A stretch of 64,000 nt of DNA. Source: Kiloniella spongiae (GTDB taxonomy: Bacteria > Pseudomonadota > Alphaproteobacteria > Kiloniellales > Kiloniellaceae). Below are positions 41,777 to 49,901 of the stretch, in pieces; the first letter of the stretch is position 1, and each line of letters starts with the position of its first letter. The translations under genes and the position numbers were made by a program. Location of the stretch: the NCBI RefSeq assembly GCF_001026905.1, contig NZ_LAQL01000004.1:62001-126000 (forward strand). The letters are read 5' to 3'. The notes under the pieces are model-generated. The model worked only from the letters and a program-made list of their open reading frames with translations. It made no database searches and was not told the DNA's origin.

Positions 41777-42550
41777 TTAATGTGCCAGAATCTGGCTCAG
41801 GAACTTCTGCGTTCTTTCTGATTGTGGATTATTGAAGAACTCTTCTGGTTCGTTTTGCTCAATAATCTCACCGCCATCCATAAAGATAACTCTATCCGCA
41901 ACTTTACGTGCAAAGCCCATTTCGTGGGTAACACAAAGCATTGTCATGCCTGTTTCAGCAAGTTCAATCATTGTGTCCAGAACTTCAGCAATCATTTCTG
42001 GATCCAGAGCAGATGTCGGCTCATCAAACAGCATGATACGTGGGTTCATACAAAGAGAACGAGCAATCGCAACACGCTGCTGCTGACCACCAGAAAGCTG
42101 TCCTGGGAATTTGGCTGCCTGATCCGGAATTTTAACACGTTCCAGATAATGCATCGCAATTTCTTCGGCTTCTTTCTTTGGCATCTTACGAACCCAAATA
42201 GGAGCAAGAGTACAGTTCTCAAGAACACTTAGATGCGGAAAGAGGTTAAAGTGCTGGAAGCACATACCAACTTCACGACGGATCGCATCAATGTTTTTGA
42301 GATTTCCTGTCAGTTCAATATTATCAACAATAATATCACCCTGCTGATGCTCTTCCAGACGGTTGATGCACCGTATTAGCGTGGATTTACCTGAACCGGA
42401 AGGGCCGCAGATAACAATTCGCTCCCCCCGCTGAACATTCAGATTAATATTTTTCAAAACATGAAACTGGCCATACCATTTGTGAACACCGTTCAGCTGG
42501 ATAGCCACCTCATCTGTTTTTTTCGAGGTATTGGTACTTGCATTACTCAT
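41777..42550 (-). CDS. aapP: General L-amino acid ABC transporter, ATP-binding protein
   Basis: 257 residues, single nucleotide-binding domain. Walker [13 protein letters not shown]-loop [13 protein letters not shown], signature [15 protein letters not shown], Walker [16 protein letters not shown] and the H-loop [26 protein letters not shown], the typical polar amino acid (HisP/GlnQ/AapP) sequence. Last gene of the operon aapJ-aapQ-aapM-aapP, which in rhizobia imports a broad range of L-amino acids. Spacing to aapM is 15 nt. Confidence 0.95.
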   Translation of the reverse strand: MSNASTNTSKKTDEVAIQLNGVHKWYGQFHVLKNINLNVQRGERIVICGPSGSGKSTLIRCINRLEEHQQGDIIVDNIELTGNLKNIDAIRREVGMCFQHFNLFPHLSVLENCTLAPIWVRKMPKKEAEEIAMHYLERVKIPDQAAKFPGQLSGGQQQRVAIARSLCMNPRIMLFDEPTSALDPEMIAEVLDTMIELAETGMTMLCVTHEMGFARKVADRVIFMDGGEIIEQNEPEEFFNNPQSERTQKFLSQILAH

Positions 42551-42565
42551 AATACCACGGGCTCC

Positions 42566-43675
42566 TTATCTTTTATGACCAGTGTGAAGTTTATTTTCAA
42601 GCCATAGGCTGTAACGCGACATTGCAAAACAGGATATGAAAAACAACAGCGCAATAAAGGCATACGTTTCCGGTGCCAAACCACGCCACTTTACATCTGC
42701 AACAGCCACCAGACCAATACCGATCAAATCAAACAAACCGATAATTGAAACAAGCGTTGTATCTTTGTACAGACCTATAAATGTGTTCACAATTCCTGGA
42801 ATAACAATGCGAAGTGCCTGTGGAAGAATGATCAAACGCATGGATTGCCAATAACTTAGCCCCATAGCATCTGCACCTTCATACTGGCCTTTCGGAATAG
42901 CCTGAAGACCGCCACGAATGACCTCTGCCATATAAGCAGAAGAGAACAAGGCGACACCGATCAAAGCACGAAGTAATTTGTCAAAGTTCACGCCCTCAGG
43001 CAGGAACAATGGCAACATATTCGACGCCATGAAAAGAATGGTGATCAAAGGTACACCGCGAATAAACTCGATAAAGCAAACACACAGTGTCCTAACAATT
43101 GGCATATTGGATCGACGCCCAAGCGCCAACACAATACCAATTGGCAAAGAGGCAACAATACCAGTAACCCCCAAGACAAGGGTTAATAGCAACCCACCCC
43201 ATTCATCAGTATCAACAGTTTCCAGTCCCCAACCACCACTCAGGAGGTAAAAAGCAATAAAAGGAAATATTGCTGAGAACAGAAGAAACTTCCCACGATG
43301 CGGTATGTTATCAAATAATACCGGAACAATGGCAACAACCATCAAGATAAAGGTAAGGTTTGGCCGCCAGTATTGATCAGTTGGATAAAGCCCATACATA
43401 AATTGATGGAAACGATCTCCAATTACAAGCCAGCACGCACCACCTAAATCACAATCTGCTTTCGTTTCCCCCGTAAAGGTTGCCCCCGTTAAGGTCCAGA
43501 AAATTATTGCAGATAAAACATGGTAAAGAAAAAAGACAGCAACCAGTGTTAGAATTGTATTACCAACACTTGAAAATAGTCTTTTCTTAAACCATGCAAT
43601 TAATCCGGCTTCGCCCAAAGGCGGAGGAAGATCAGGATGCTCACCAGGAGCATATTGTTGTTCAGTTACACTCAT
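42566..43675 (-). CDS. aapM: General L-amino acid ABC transporter, permease AapM
   Basis: 369 residues with about eight helices. The His/Glu/Gln/Arg permease signature region is AEVIRGGLQAIPKGQYEGADAMGLSYWQSMRLIILPQALRIVIPG (EAA loop). FIEFIRGVPLITILFMASNMLPLFLPEG is diagnostic for AapM/BztC-type permeases. The extra N-terminal helices, compared with 220-residue HisM-type proteins, are normal for this group. GGAGGGG ribosome site, 9 nt after aapQ. Confidence 0.94.
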   Translation of the reverse strand: MSVTEQQYAPGEHPDLPPPLGEAGLIAWFKKRLFSSVGNTILTLVAVFFLYHVLSAIIFWTLTGATFTGETKADCDLGGACWLVIGDRFHQFMYGLYPTDQYWRPNLTFILMVVAIVPVLFDNIPHRGKFLLFSAIFPFIAFYLLSGGWGLETVDTDEWGGLLLTLVLGVTGIVASLPIGIVLALGRRSNMPIVRTLCVCFIEFIRGVPLITILFMASNMLPLFLPEGVNFDKLLRALIGVALFSSAYMAEVIRGGLQAIPKGQYEGADAMGLSYWQSMRLIILPQALRIVIPGIVNTFIGLYKDTTLVSIIGLFDLIGIGLVAVADVKWRGLAPETYAFIALLFFISCFAMSRYSLWLENKLHTGHKR

Positions 43676-43684
43676 CTGCCCCTC

Positions 43685-44881
43685 CTACCTTTCTACCAAA
43701 CTAACGCGGTTATTATACCAGTTCATAAACCCTGAAATCAGCAAGCTAATTGTCAGATAAACGAGCATGGTAATAAAGATCACTTCGATCGCCTGCCCTG
43801 TCTGGTTCAATGTCACACCGCCAAAAGACTGCACAATATCCGGGTACCCAATGGCAACCGCAAGTGATGAATTTTTGGTCAAGTTAAGATATTGACTGGT
43901 CATCGGAGGAATAATCACCCGAAGAGCCTGGGGCAGAATAATCAGGCGCATTGTCCAACTTGGACGTAAGCCCAATGCCTCAGATGCCTCTGTTTGTCCG
44001 TGAGAAACAGATTGAATACCCGCACGAACGGTTTCAGAGATAAAGGCTGCTGTATAGAGACTTAGAGCGAACCAAAGAGCAGTGAATTCAGGCTTGATAA
44101 CCACACCACCTTTGAAGTTAAAGCCTTTTAATTCAGCATATGCAAAATCGAGAGGAAACCCCGTTACAGCAAAAGCAAGAAGTGGCAAACCGATAATCAT
44201 CGCTGTATTTGTCATAAATACAGGATATATCTTACCAGTAGCAGCCTGCGTTTTCTTTGCCCAACGTGCAAAAAAGATACTTGCAAAAAGAGCAAGAACC
44301 AATGCGACGGGCACAAGCATAAACCCATCACCAGGTAGCGGTTCAGGAACAATAAGCCCACGTTTGTTCAAGATAATAATATCATTAAACATCGTGATAC
44401 TTTGTTTTACCGCAGGCAAAGCAAGGAAAATTGCATACCAAAGAAGAATTTGCAGCAACAGAGGAACGTTACGTGTGAATTCTACATAACAATAAACAAT
44501 TCTACTCACCAACCAGTTCGGTGATAGACGCAAAACACCTAGGAAAACACCTAAAAATGTTGCAGCAATAATTCCCAAGAAGGAAACCAGCAGTGTATTG
44601 AACAACCCAACAAGGAATACCCGTCCATGTGTATGAGTTGCTGTATATTCCATAAAGGGAGAAATGGCGATATCGTATCCAGCGGCAGCATCAAGAAAAG
44701 CAAAACCGGTTTGAATACCGCGTTTTTCAATATTATGCGCTGTGTTATAAACGATGAATACGAGGAATGCGCCTAGCAGGCCAATAACAAGAGCCTGAAA
44801 GAAAAGCGATCTAAACCGCTGATCCGAAAAGAGCGATGCTCCACCCGACCCACGGGCATTTTGTGCAGTTTCAGCCGACAT
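43685..44881 (-). CDS. aapQ: General L-amino acid ABC transporter, permease AapQ
   Basis: 398 residues with about eight helices. CYVEFTRNVPLLLQILLWYAIFLALP and the EAA loop SETVRAGIQSVSHGQTEASEALGLRPSWTMRLIILPQALRVIIPP place it with AapQ/BztB. It pairs with AapM to form the membrane channel. GGAGGCAGT precedes the ATG. Between it and aapJ lies a long intercistronic stem-loop that probably keeps the binding-protein message more abundant than the permease part. Confidence 0.94.
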   Translation of the reverse strand: MSAETAQNARGSGGASLFSDQRFRSLFFQALVIGLLGAFLVFIVYNTAHNIEKRGIQTGFAFLDAAAGYDIAISPFMEYTATHTHGRVFLVGLFNTLLVSFLGIIAATFLGVFLGVLRLSPNWLVSRIVYCYVEFTRNVPLLLQILLWYAIFLALPAVKQSITMFNDIIILNKRGLIVPEPLPGDGFMLVPVALVLALFASIFFARWAKKTQAATGKIYPVFMTNTAMIIGLPLLAFAVTGFPLDFAYAELKGFNFKGGVVIKPEFTALWFALSLYTAAFISETVRAGIQSVSHGQTEASEALGLRPSWTMRLIILPQALRVIIPPMTSQYLNLTKNSSLAVAIGYPDIVQSFGGVTLNQTGQAIEVIFITMLVYLTISLLISGFMNWYNNRVSLVER

Positions 44882-44911
44882 ACTGCCTCCTAAATGCTTA
44901 TTTTTATTAAA

Positions 44912-44983
44912 ATTAAAGCCTGTTTAGCTAAGGTAGGGCCACCAATTCTGGCAGCCCCACGCAAAGTTAAATCAGGCTTTAAT
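44912..44983 (-). other. Intercistronic stem-loop between aapJ and aapQ
   Basis: Outer arms ATTAAAGCCTG (44912-44922) and CAGGCTTTAAT (44973-44983) are exact complements over 11 bp. Inside, the minus-strand RNA GGGCUGCC / GGUGGCCC forms an 8-bp inner stem with a 6-nt loop (two G-U pairs). No T run follows. Such stems behind binding-protein genes usually protect the upstream transcript and lower downstream expression. Confidence 0.75.
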
Positions 44984-44991
44984 GTCTCGAC

Positions 44992-45999
44992 TTAGCGCAT
45001 TGGAGGAGCGTAAAGAAGACCACCATCTTTCCATTGAGCGTTGATACCGCGCTCGATGTTCAGAGTATCAGTAAGGTTTCTTTTGAAAGACTCACCATAG
45101 TTACCAACGGTTTTGACAACGTTGTATGCCCACTTAGCGTCCAGACCAAGCTGCTCGCCCATATTGCCTTCAGCACCGATAAGACGAAGAACAGATGGGT
45201 TTGTAGAAGAAGCCATCTCATCAATGTTTGCAGAAGAAACACCAAGTTCTTCAGCAATGATCATTGCGTTAAGAGTCCAGCGAGCAATATCGCCCCACTG
45301 TTGGTCGCCGTGACGTACGAGAGGACCTAGTGGCTCTTTGGAAATGATTTCTGGAAGAACAATCTGCTCATCAGGAGCGGAAAGTGTGGAGCGAAGTGAA
45401 TACAGACCAGAAGCATCTGTTGTGTAAACGTCACAACGACCTTCGTCATATACTTTCGCGCCTTCTTCAGCAGTTGCAACTGGAACTGTTTCGTATTTCA
45501 TGCCTTGAGCACGGAAATAGTCAGCTAGGTTCAGCTCGGTAGTTGTACCAGTCTGAACACAAACAGAAGCACCGTCTAGCTCAGTCGCACTGGAAACACC
45601 AAGTGATTTGTTTACGAGGAAACCTTGGCCATCGTAGTAGTTAACGCCTACAAACTCAAAACCAAGGTTAACATCACGGGAAAGTGTCCACGTGGTGTTA
45701 CGCGCAAGCAGATCAATCTCACCAGACTGAAGAACGGTGAAACGCTCTTTAGAAGTCGTAGGAGTGATTTTCACTTTCATTGGGTCGCCCAATACAGCTG
45801 CTGCAACTGCGCGACATACATCAACGTCAAGACCTTCCCAAACGTTTTCTGCGTTAGGAGCAGCAAAACCAGGTAGAGGTGTTGCGACACCACAATTAAG
45901 CTCGCCGCGAGCTTTGATGTCGTCAAGAGTACCAGCCTGAGCTGCTGTTGTCATTGCTGTGGCTGCTGCAGCCGCAAACAGGACTTTTCCGAATTTCAT
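44992..45999 (-). CDS. aapJ: General L-amino acid ABC transporter, periplasmic binding protein
   Basis: 335 residues with a signal peptide MKFGKVLFAAAAATAMTTAAQA (cleavage after AQA), then the SBP_bac_3 fold: LDDIKARGELNCGVATPLPGFA, NVWEGLDVDVCRAVAAAVLGD, TSKERFTVLQSGEIDLLARNTTWTLSRD, VCVQTGTTTELNLADYFRAQ and YTTDASGLYSLRSTL. This is the AapJ/BztA type, binding many L-amino acids. First gene of the operon; AGGGAAG ribosome site. The 500-nt upstream region must contain the promoter. Confidence 0.96.
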   Translation of the reverse strand: MKFGKVLFAAAAATAMTTAAQAGTLDDIKARGELNCGVATPLPGFAAPNAENVWEGLDVDVCRAVAAAVLGDPMKVKITPTTSKERFTVLQSGEIDLLARNTTWTLSRDVNLGFEFVGVNYYDGQGFLVNKSLGVSSATELDGASVCVQTGTTTELNLADYFRAQGMKYETVPVATAEEGAKVYDEGRCDVYTTDASGLYSLRSTLSAPDEQIVLPEIISKEPLGPLVRHGDQQWGDIARWTLNAMIIAEELGVSSANIDEMASSTNPSVLRLIGAEGNMGEQLGLDAKWAYNVVKTVGNYGESFKRNLTDTLNIERGINAQWKDGGLLYAPPMR

Positions 46000-46503
46000 T
46001 TTTTGTGTCTTCCCTGCTGTTTAACACGTTTATTGTTTGTTTAAGACGTCGCAAACAGGACATCCCGATTTATTTTTCATCGGCATACAATTGTTCACCA
46101 ACGCAATAAACATGCTATTACCAGTAACCTATCTAAGCCTCTCAGAAAACAGCATTTTTTACTTTGTTAGGTGACAATTTTCCTTGCCATAACAAAAAAT
46201 GTTAAAAATCAAACAATTAGACAGAAACTTTAGTTTCAAACTTTCTTCATTTTCTGTAAAAAAATTGTACATACAGTTTATGAAGATGGTTAATTTTTTT
46301 ATATTTTTGTATTTTTATCCTTAAAACGTCATTTATTTCGCTGTTATTTTGATGCCAAAGAATCCTTTTTGTCGCACAGTGCTCCAAATGATCTGTGGAT
46401 CCGTCACTGATTATCACAGATTTTCTTGCAATCGCCCCAATCAATCGTGATGCTGCTGCCAGATCGATAATATCGTAATAACCCATCGCAATAGAGAATC
46501 CCC
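46000..46503. other. AT-rich intergenic region between aapJ and metC
   Basis: About 500 nt, strongly AT-rich, between divergent genes. It has short inverted repeats (for example CCGAT / ATCGG near 46065-46083), but I recognise no riboswitch, tRNA or clear operator. A minus-strand frame at 46247-46486 (79 codons) has no ribosome site or family resemblance and is not called. Both the aap and metC promoters should be here. A TGGCAAGGAAAATTG stretch resembles a sigma-54 promoter but has the wrong spacing. Confidence 0.45.
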
Positions 46504-47685
46504 ATGTCGAAGACGAATTTCACTCAAGAAACAAAGGTTACACACCTCGGCCGTGATCCATTGGCAAACTTTGGTGTGGTTAATCCGCCTGTTTATCATG
46601 CATCCACCATTCTCTTTAAGAGTATGGCTGAGATGGAAGAAAGAGCTGCGACCAAATTCGATAAGGGCACGATGAATTACGGCCGCCAGGGTACGCCAAC
46701 GATATTTGCGCTGGAAAATGCTGTTGCAGAATTAGAAGGTGGTTATGGTGCGTTTTCTGTCTCTTCCGGACTTGGCGCTATCACCACAGCAATTTTGAGT
46801 GTCGTGGAATCTGGTGACCACATCCTTGTTACTGATTCTGTTTACGCACCGACACGATTTTTCTGCAAAGACGTTCTCAAGCGTATGGGAGTAGAAACAA
46901 CCTATTATGATCCGCTTATTGGCAAAGACATAGAACAACTCATCCGCCCGAATACACGCCTTGTATTCACAGAATCTCCAGGTTCACATACCTTTGAGAT
47001 GCAGGATATTCCCGCAATTGCCAAAGCTGCCCACGATAAAGGCGTTTTGGTCATCATGGATAACACGTGGGCGACCCCCCTGCTCTGCAAATCTTTTGAA
47101 CTTGGCGTTGATATCTCCGTTCACGCTGGTACGAAATATATTGTCGGGCACTCAGACGCCATGCTTGGCCTCATCATCACAACAGAAGAGCTCTATCAAA
47201 AGGTAAAAGAAACAACATTTCATCTAGGACAATGCTCTGGCCCTGACGACGTTTACCTTGCTCAACGAGGATTGCGAACCATGGCTGTTCGCTTGAAGCA
47301 GCATCAGGAAAGCGGCCTCGCTGTCGCGAACTGGCTGGCAAACCGTCCAGAAGTGTCACGCGTTCTTCATCCCGCTCTTGAAAGCGATCCCGGTCATGAA
47401 ATCTGGAAACGCGACATGTCAGGAGCAAGCGGTCTGTTCAGCTTTATCCTTAACCCAACGCCCAAAGAATCTATCCGTGCTATGGTTGATGACCTTGAAC
47501 TCTATGGTATGGGCTATAGTTGGGGGGGATTTGAAAGTTTAATTCTTCCAAGTGATCCAAGTTCAATTCGAACTGCAACCAAATGGTCCGCAGAAGGACC
47601 ACTAATCAGATTGCACATTGGTCTTGAGAATCCAGATGATCTCATTATGGATTTGGAAGCCGGCTTTAAAAGAATGACATCGTAG
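46504..47685 (+). CDS. metC: Cystathionine beta-lyase
   Basis: 393 residues, a PLP enzyme of the Cys/Met metabolism family. The PLP-lysine lies in DISVHAGTKYIVGHSDAMLG. NYGRQGTPTIFALENAVAELEGG, DSVYAPTRFFCKDVLKRMGVETTYYDP and VIMDNTWATPLLCKSFELGVD favour MetC (the tyrosine in VYAPTR and SDAMLG) over gamma-synthases. C-terminal WGGFESLILPSDPSSIR is also MetC-like. It cleaves cystathionine to homocysteine. hisI follows after 11 nt. Confidence 0.93.
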   Translation: MSKTNFTQETKVTHLGRDPLANFGVVNPPVYHASTILFKSMAEMEERAATKFDKGTMNYGRQGTPTIFALENAVAELEGGYGAFSVSSGLGAITTAILSVVESGDHILVTDSVYAPTRFFCKDVLKRMGVETTYYDPLIGKDIEQLIRPNTRLVFTESPGSHTFEMQDIPAIAKAAHDKGVLVIMDNTWATPLLCKSFELGVDISVHAGTKYIVGHSDAMLGLIITTEELYQKVKETTFHLGQCSGPDDVYLAQRGLRTMAVRLKQHQESGLAVANWLANRPEVSRVLHPALESDPGHEIWKRDMSGASGLFSFILNPTPKESIRAMVDDLELYGMGYSWGGFESLILPSDPSSIRTATKWSAEGPLIRLHIGLENPDDLIMDLEAGFKRMTS

Positions 47686-47696
47686 GAAATATCCTA

Positions 47697-48092
47697 ATGA
47701 ATAAATCCAAGTTGGGTGATCTCCTCTCCAGCCTAAAATTTAACGATCAAGGTCTGATCCCAGCCATTGCCCAAGACAGCGTTAAAAACGATGTCCTTAT
47801 GATGGCCTGGATGAACAAAGAATCTATTGAAGAAACCTTTGCCACAGGTCGGGTCTGTTATTGGTCTAGGTCCAGGCAGAATCTTTGGAAAAAAGGCGAA
47901 ACATCCGGGCAACACCAAGAACTTGTCGATTTCCTTATCGACTGTGATCGGGATACGGTGCTTGTTAAGGTCAAGCAACATGGTGTCGCCTGTCACACGG
48001 GGCGACGCAGCTGTTTCTACCTTTCAGTCTCAGAGAATGGCGACACAACGGAAACCATGAGTGTCGAGATAGACCCTAAAGACCTCTACTGA
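47697..48092 (+). CDS. hisI: Phosphoribosyl-AMP cyclohydrolase
   Basis: 131 residues, the stand-alone HisI (no HisE fusion). It opens the ring of PR-AMP in histidine synthesis. VLMMAWMNKESIEETFATGRVCYWSRSRQ, LWKKGETSGQHQELVDFLIDCDRDTVLVKV with the Mg/Zn aspartates, and CHTGRRSCFY with the zinc cysteines. It is paired with metC rather than other his genes. The 3' end shows a hairpin over the stop codon and a terminator behind it. Confidence 0.96.
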   Translation: MNKSKLGDLLSSLKFNDQGLIPAIAQDSVKNDVLMMAWMNKESIEETFATGRVCYWSRSRQNLWKKGETSGQHQELVDFLIDCDRDTVLVKVKQHGVACHTGRRSCFYLSVSENGDTTETMSVEIDPKDLY

Positions 48093-48106
48093 CTTAAATG
48101 TCAGTA
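48087..48106 (+). other. Small hairpin over the hisI stop codon
   Basis: TACTGAC (48087-48093) pairs exactly with GTCAGTA (48100-48106) around a 6-nt loop. The stop codon TGA (48090-48092) lies in the left arm. The terminator follows 15 nt later, repeating the two-hairpin tail seen at gltA. Confidence 0.65.
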
Positions 48107-48120
48107 AAAATGAAAAGCCG

Positions 48121-48152
48121 GAGCTGCTCGGATTAATCTGAGCAGCTTTTTT
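48121..48152 (+). terminator. hisI terminator
   Basis: AGCTGCTC (48122-48129) pairs with GAGCAGCT (48140-48147), extended inward by three more pairs including one G-U, and is followed by six T. Confidence 0.85.
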
Positions 48153-48291
48153 GTATACCCTTTTTATATACGAGCTACAGCTTACTAAAAAATCAAAAAA
48201 CCAGATAACTATCTGGAATATTAGCAGAGCATTAACCCATTCACTTTATCTTGTGCAGAATATACAAATTAAAGATGTTAGGTGTGTGAAT

Positions 48292-49071
48292 ATGAATTCG
48301 GGTTCTGTTATCAGCGAAGAAGAAGCAGACAAACTCGCTGAAGGCGAAATGTTGGATGAAGCCAGAGATGTGGCATCCAGCCTAGAGGTCAACCTACAGC
48401 AGGTAAGAACAGGTGGACTGGACGGAAAAACAGCTGCGGAACGCTTAGCGCAAGATTCGTCTAACCTAAGATTTAAGGCGAAATCGGTGAACATTCCCGG
48501 TTTGGCAGCGATCACTCACCGATTGGATGAGTATCTTTCTGGCCTAACCGATCTTGAAGCAAAACACATTCAGGATCTTCAGACCTACAGCGATAAAATT
48601 TCTGCCTTGCTTGATGGCGAATCTTTACCAACAGAAAACATTGCTGAAGTCGTGCGTTCGATGCCGCACCAGATTACCTTTAATGTTGAAGACATCGAAA
48701 TTACAAATACCGAGGTTTTGCTGGTCATCCCACAAAAAACAGCCGGTAAGGTTGTTGCCCGTGAACTCGCGGCTTGTGGATATCGTGTCACCTCACTGAC
48801 CGAGCCCTTGGAAGCAATCACAATGATTCTGGAAACCAAACCGGATCTTGTGATAACATCAATGGTAATGCCACGCCTTGGTGGCGCTGATCTTGCTTGT
48901 GCTTTGAAAGCAATGCCATCGACAAAGAAATCACATGTCGCTGTCCTTACAAGCCTGCCATCCGATCATCCTGACATGCAGGAACTTCCCATGAATGTCG
49001 GTGTCATTCGTCGAGGAACAACCTTTGGCGACGATTTAGCTGACGTTTTGCAAAAATTTAATATTACATAA
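48292..49071 (+). CDS. Response-regulator-like protein with degenerate receiver and HPt-like helical domain
   Basis: 259 residues from the ATG at 48292 (MNSGSVISEEEADKLAEGEM). The N-terminal half (about 10-125) is helical; NIPGLAAITHRLDEYLSGL recalls a histidine-phosphotransfer (HPt) domain, but the usual HxxKG phosphohistidine motif is absent. The C-terminal half (about 140-259) has the receiver pattern: EVLLVIPQKTAGKVVARELAACGYRV, then KPDLVITSMVMPRLGG and HVAVLTSLPSD. The normal phosphoacceptor aspartate is replaced by S190 (ITSMVMP instead of ITDMVMP) and the acidic pair at the first strand is missing. It is therefore unlikely to be phosphorylated. Role unknown; it lies near PilZ and CheZ-like genes. 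Confidence 0.7.
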   Translation: MNSGSVISEEEADKLAEGEMLDEARDVASSLEVNLQQVRTGGLDGKTAAERLAQDSSNLRFKAKSVNIPGLAAITHRLDEYLSGLTDLEAKHIQDLQTYSDKISALLDGESLPTENIAEVVRSMPHQITFNVEDIEITNTEVLLVIPQKTAGKVVARELAACGYRVTSLTEPLEAITMILETKPDLVITSMVMPRLGGADLACALKAMPSTKKSHVAVLTSLPSDHPDMQELPMNVGVIRRGTTFGDDLADVLQKFNIT

Positions 49072-49100
49072 AAAAATAAAACAGGCATTGCTCATTTTGA

Positions 49101-49151
49101 ACCGCACGTTATGTATAAGGGGAATCTACCCCGCATAATGTGCGGTTTTTT
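49101..49151 (+). terminator. Terminator-like hairpin just upstream of the parvulin gene
   Basis: ACCGCAC (49101-49107) pairs with GTGCGGT (49140-49146). The stem continues TTATG / CATAA and GGGG / CCCC around a 6-nt loop, with a small internal bulge, and ends in six T (49146-49151). It could terminate the upstream gene, yet the next start codon follows after only 13 nt, which leaves no room for a separate promoter. Confidence 0.8.
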
Positions 49152-49164
49152 ATGGAGAAACACA

Positions 49165-49485
49165 ATGTCTGATCAAGTCCGTGCCTCGCACATCCTGCTC
49201 ATGTATGAAGGCTCTATGCGTTCTACTGCATCACGTTCACAGGACGAAGCTCAAACCCTCATCCAGGATCTTAAAACCCAGATCGAGGGCGGTGCAACCT
49301 TTGCTGATTTAGCCAAAGAACATTCTGATTGCCCATCTGGCAATGAAGGTGGTGATCTAGGTCACTTTGGCAAAGGAATGATGGTTCCCGAATTTGAAGA
49401 ATCCGCATTCTCTATGGAAGTTGGAGAAACAAGTGGCGTTGTTGAAACTTCATTTGGATACCATCTTATTCAACGCACAGAATAA
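49165..49485 (+). CDS. Small parvulin-type peptidyl-prolyl cis-trans isomerase
   Basis: 106 residues from the ATG at 49165 with GGAG 7 nt upstream. A complete single parvulin (PpiC/Pin1-like) domain: QVRASHILLMYEGSMRSTASRSQDEA, GATFADLAKEHSDCPSGNEGGDLGHFGKGMMVPEFEESAFSM, and VVETSFGYHLIQRTE with the catalytic histidines. There is no signal peptide, so it is cytoplasmic. The MRSTASRS insertion after the first strand resembles eukaryotic Pin1-type loops and some alphaproteobacterial copies. A terminator-like hairpin immediately precedes it. Confidence 0.93.
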   Translation: MSDQVRASHILLMYEGSMRSTASRSQDEAQTLIQDLKTQIEGGATFADLAKEHSDCPSGNEGGDLGHFGKGMMVPEFEESAFSMEVGETSGVVETSFGYHLIQRTE

Positions 49486-49554
49486 GACAAAATTAACGAG
49501 ATTCTGCTCAAATTCATGTTGACAACCTTAGCATGATAGACAAAGGGGCAGAAT

Positions 49555-49851
49555 TTGGAACCGGAAGAAACAGATCGCCGCCACCACACAAGGTATAGAA
49601 AATCTGTCCAGGCATTGGTGAAAATCAATGATACCTGGGAAAAAGCTGATTGTTTTGATATATCTGGCGGCGGAATTTGTTTATTGTCCAATTTTCGTCC
49701 CAAACTAGATGGGGCCATAGAGCTTCATATTGAAGGATTTGGACGTTTTGAAGGCGAGACCATACGGCATCTTTCAAATGGTTTTGTCGTTCGGTTCAGT
49801 TCTTCAGAACACATCCTGAAACAGCTCGCTGTAGATCTCGATAATGCATAA
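49555..49851 (+). CDS. PilZ-domain (c-di-GMP-binding) protein
   Basis: 98 residues from a TTG start, supported by AAAGGGG 6 nt upstream and by the absence of a better start. The PilZ motif is complete: RRHHTRYRKS (the RxxxR arginines) and, about 25 residues on, DISGGGICLLS (DxSxxG). It is a single-domain protein, so it acts by binding c-di-GMP and contacting partners, often the flagellar motor or secretion. Its neighbour across the terminator is a CheZ-like gene. Confidence 0.85.
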   Translation: MEPEETDRRHHTRYRKSVQALVKINDTWEKADCFDISGGGICLLSNFRPKLDGAIELHIEGFGRFEGETIRHLSNGFVVRFSSSEHILKQLAVDLDNA

Positions 49852-49881
49852 AGAAAGCGGGAATTACCCCCGCTTTCTTTA
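49851..49881. terminator. Bidirectional terminator between the PilZ and CheZ-like genes
   Basis: 12-bp perfect stem AAAGAAAGCGGG / CCCGCTTTCTTT with a 7-nt loop, starting at the last base of the PilZ stop codon. Both strands have T-rich ends, so it serves both convergent genes. Confidence 0.88.
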
Positions 49882-49901
49882 TTAAATTTTGCGATAGCTA
49901 T

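Noticed and set aside
46160-46200. Sigma-54 promoter for aapJ (TGGCAAGGAAAATTG on the minus strand), tempting because NtrC is encoded in the window
   Set aside because: The GG and G elements are separated by 11 instead of 10 bases and the -12 GC is GT, so the consensus is not met.
46247-46486. Minus-strand open frame of 79 codons in the aapJ/metC gap
   Set aside because: No ribosome site, AT-driven lysine/isoleucine-rich C terminus and no recognisable family; treated as chance.
46247-46503. SAM riboswitch upstream of metC
   Set aside because: No pseudoknot or conserved core of SAM-I, SAM-II or SAM/SAH types recognised.
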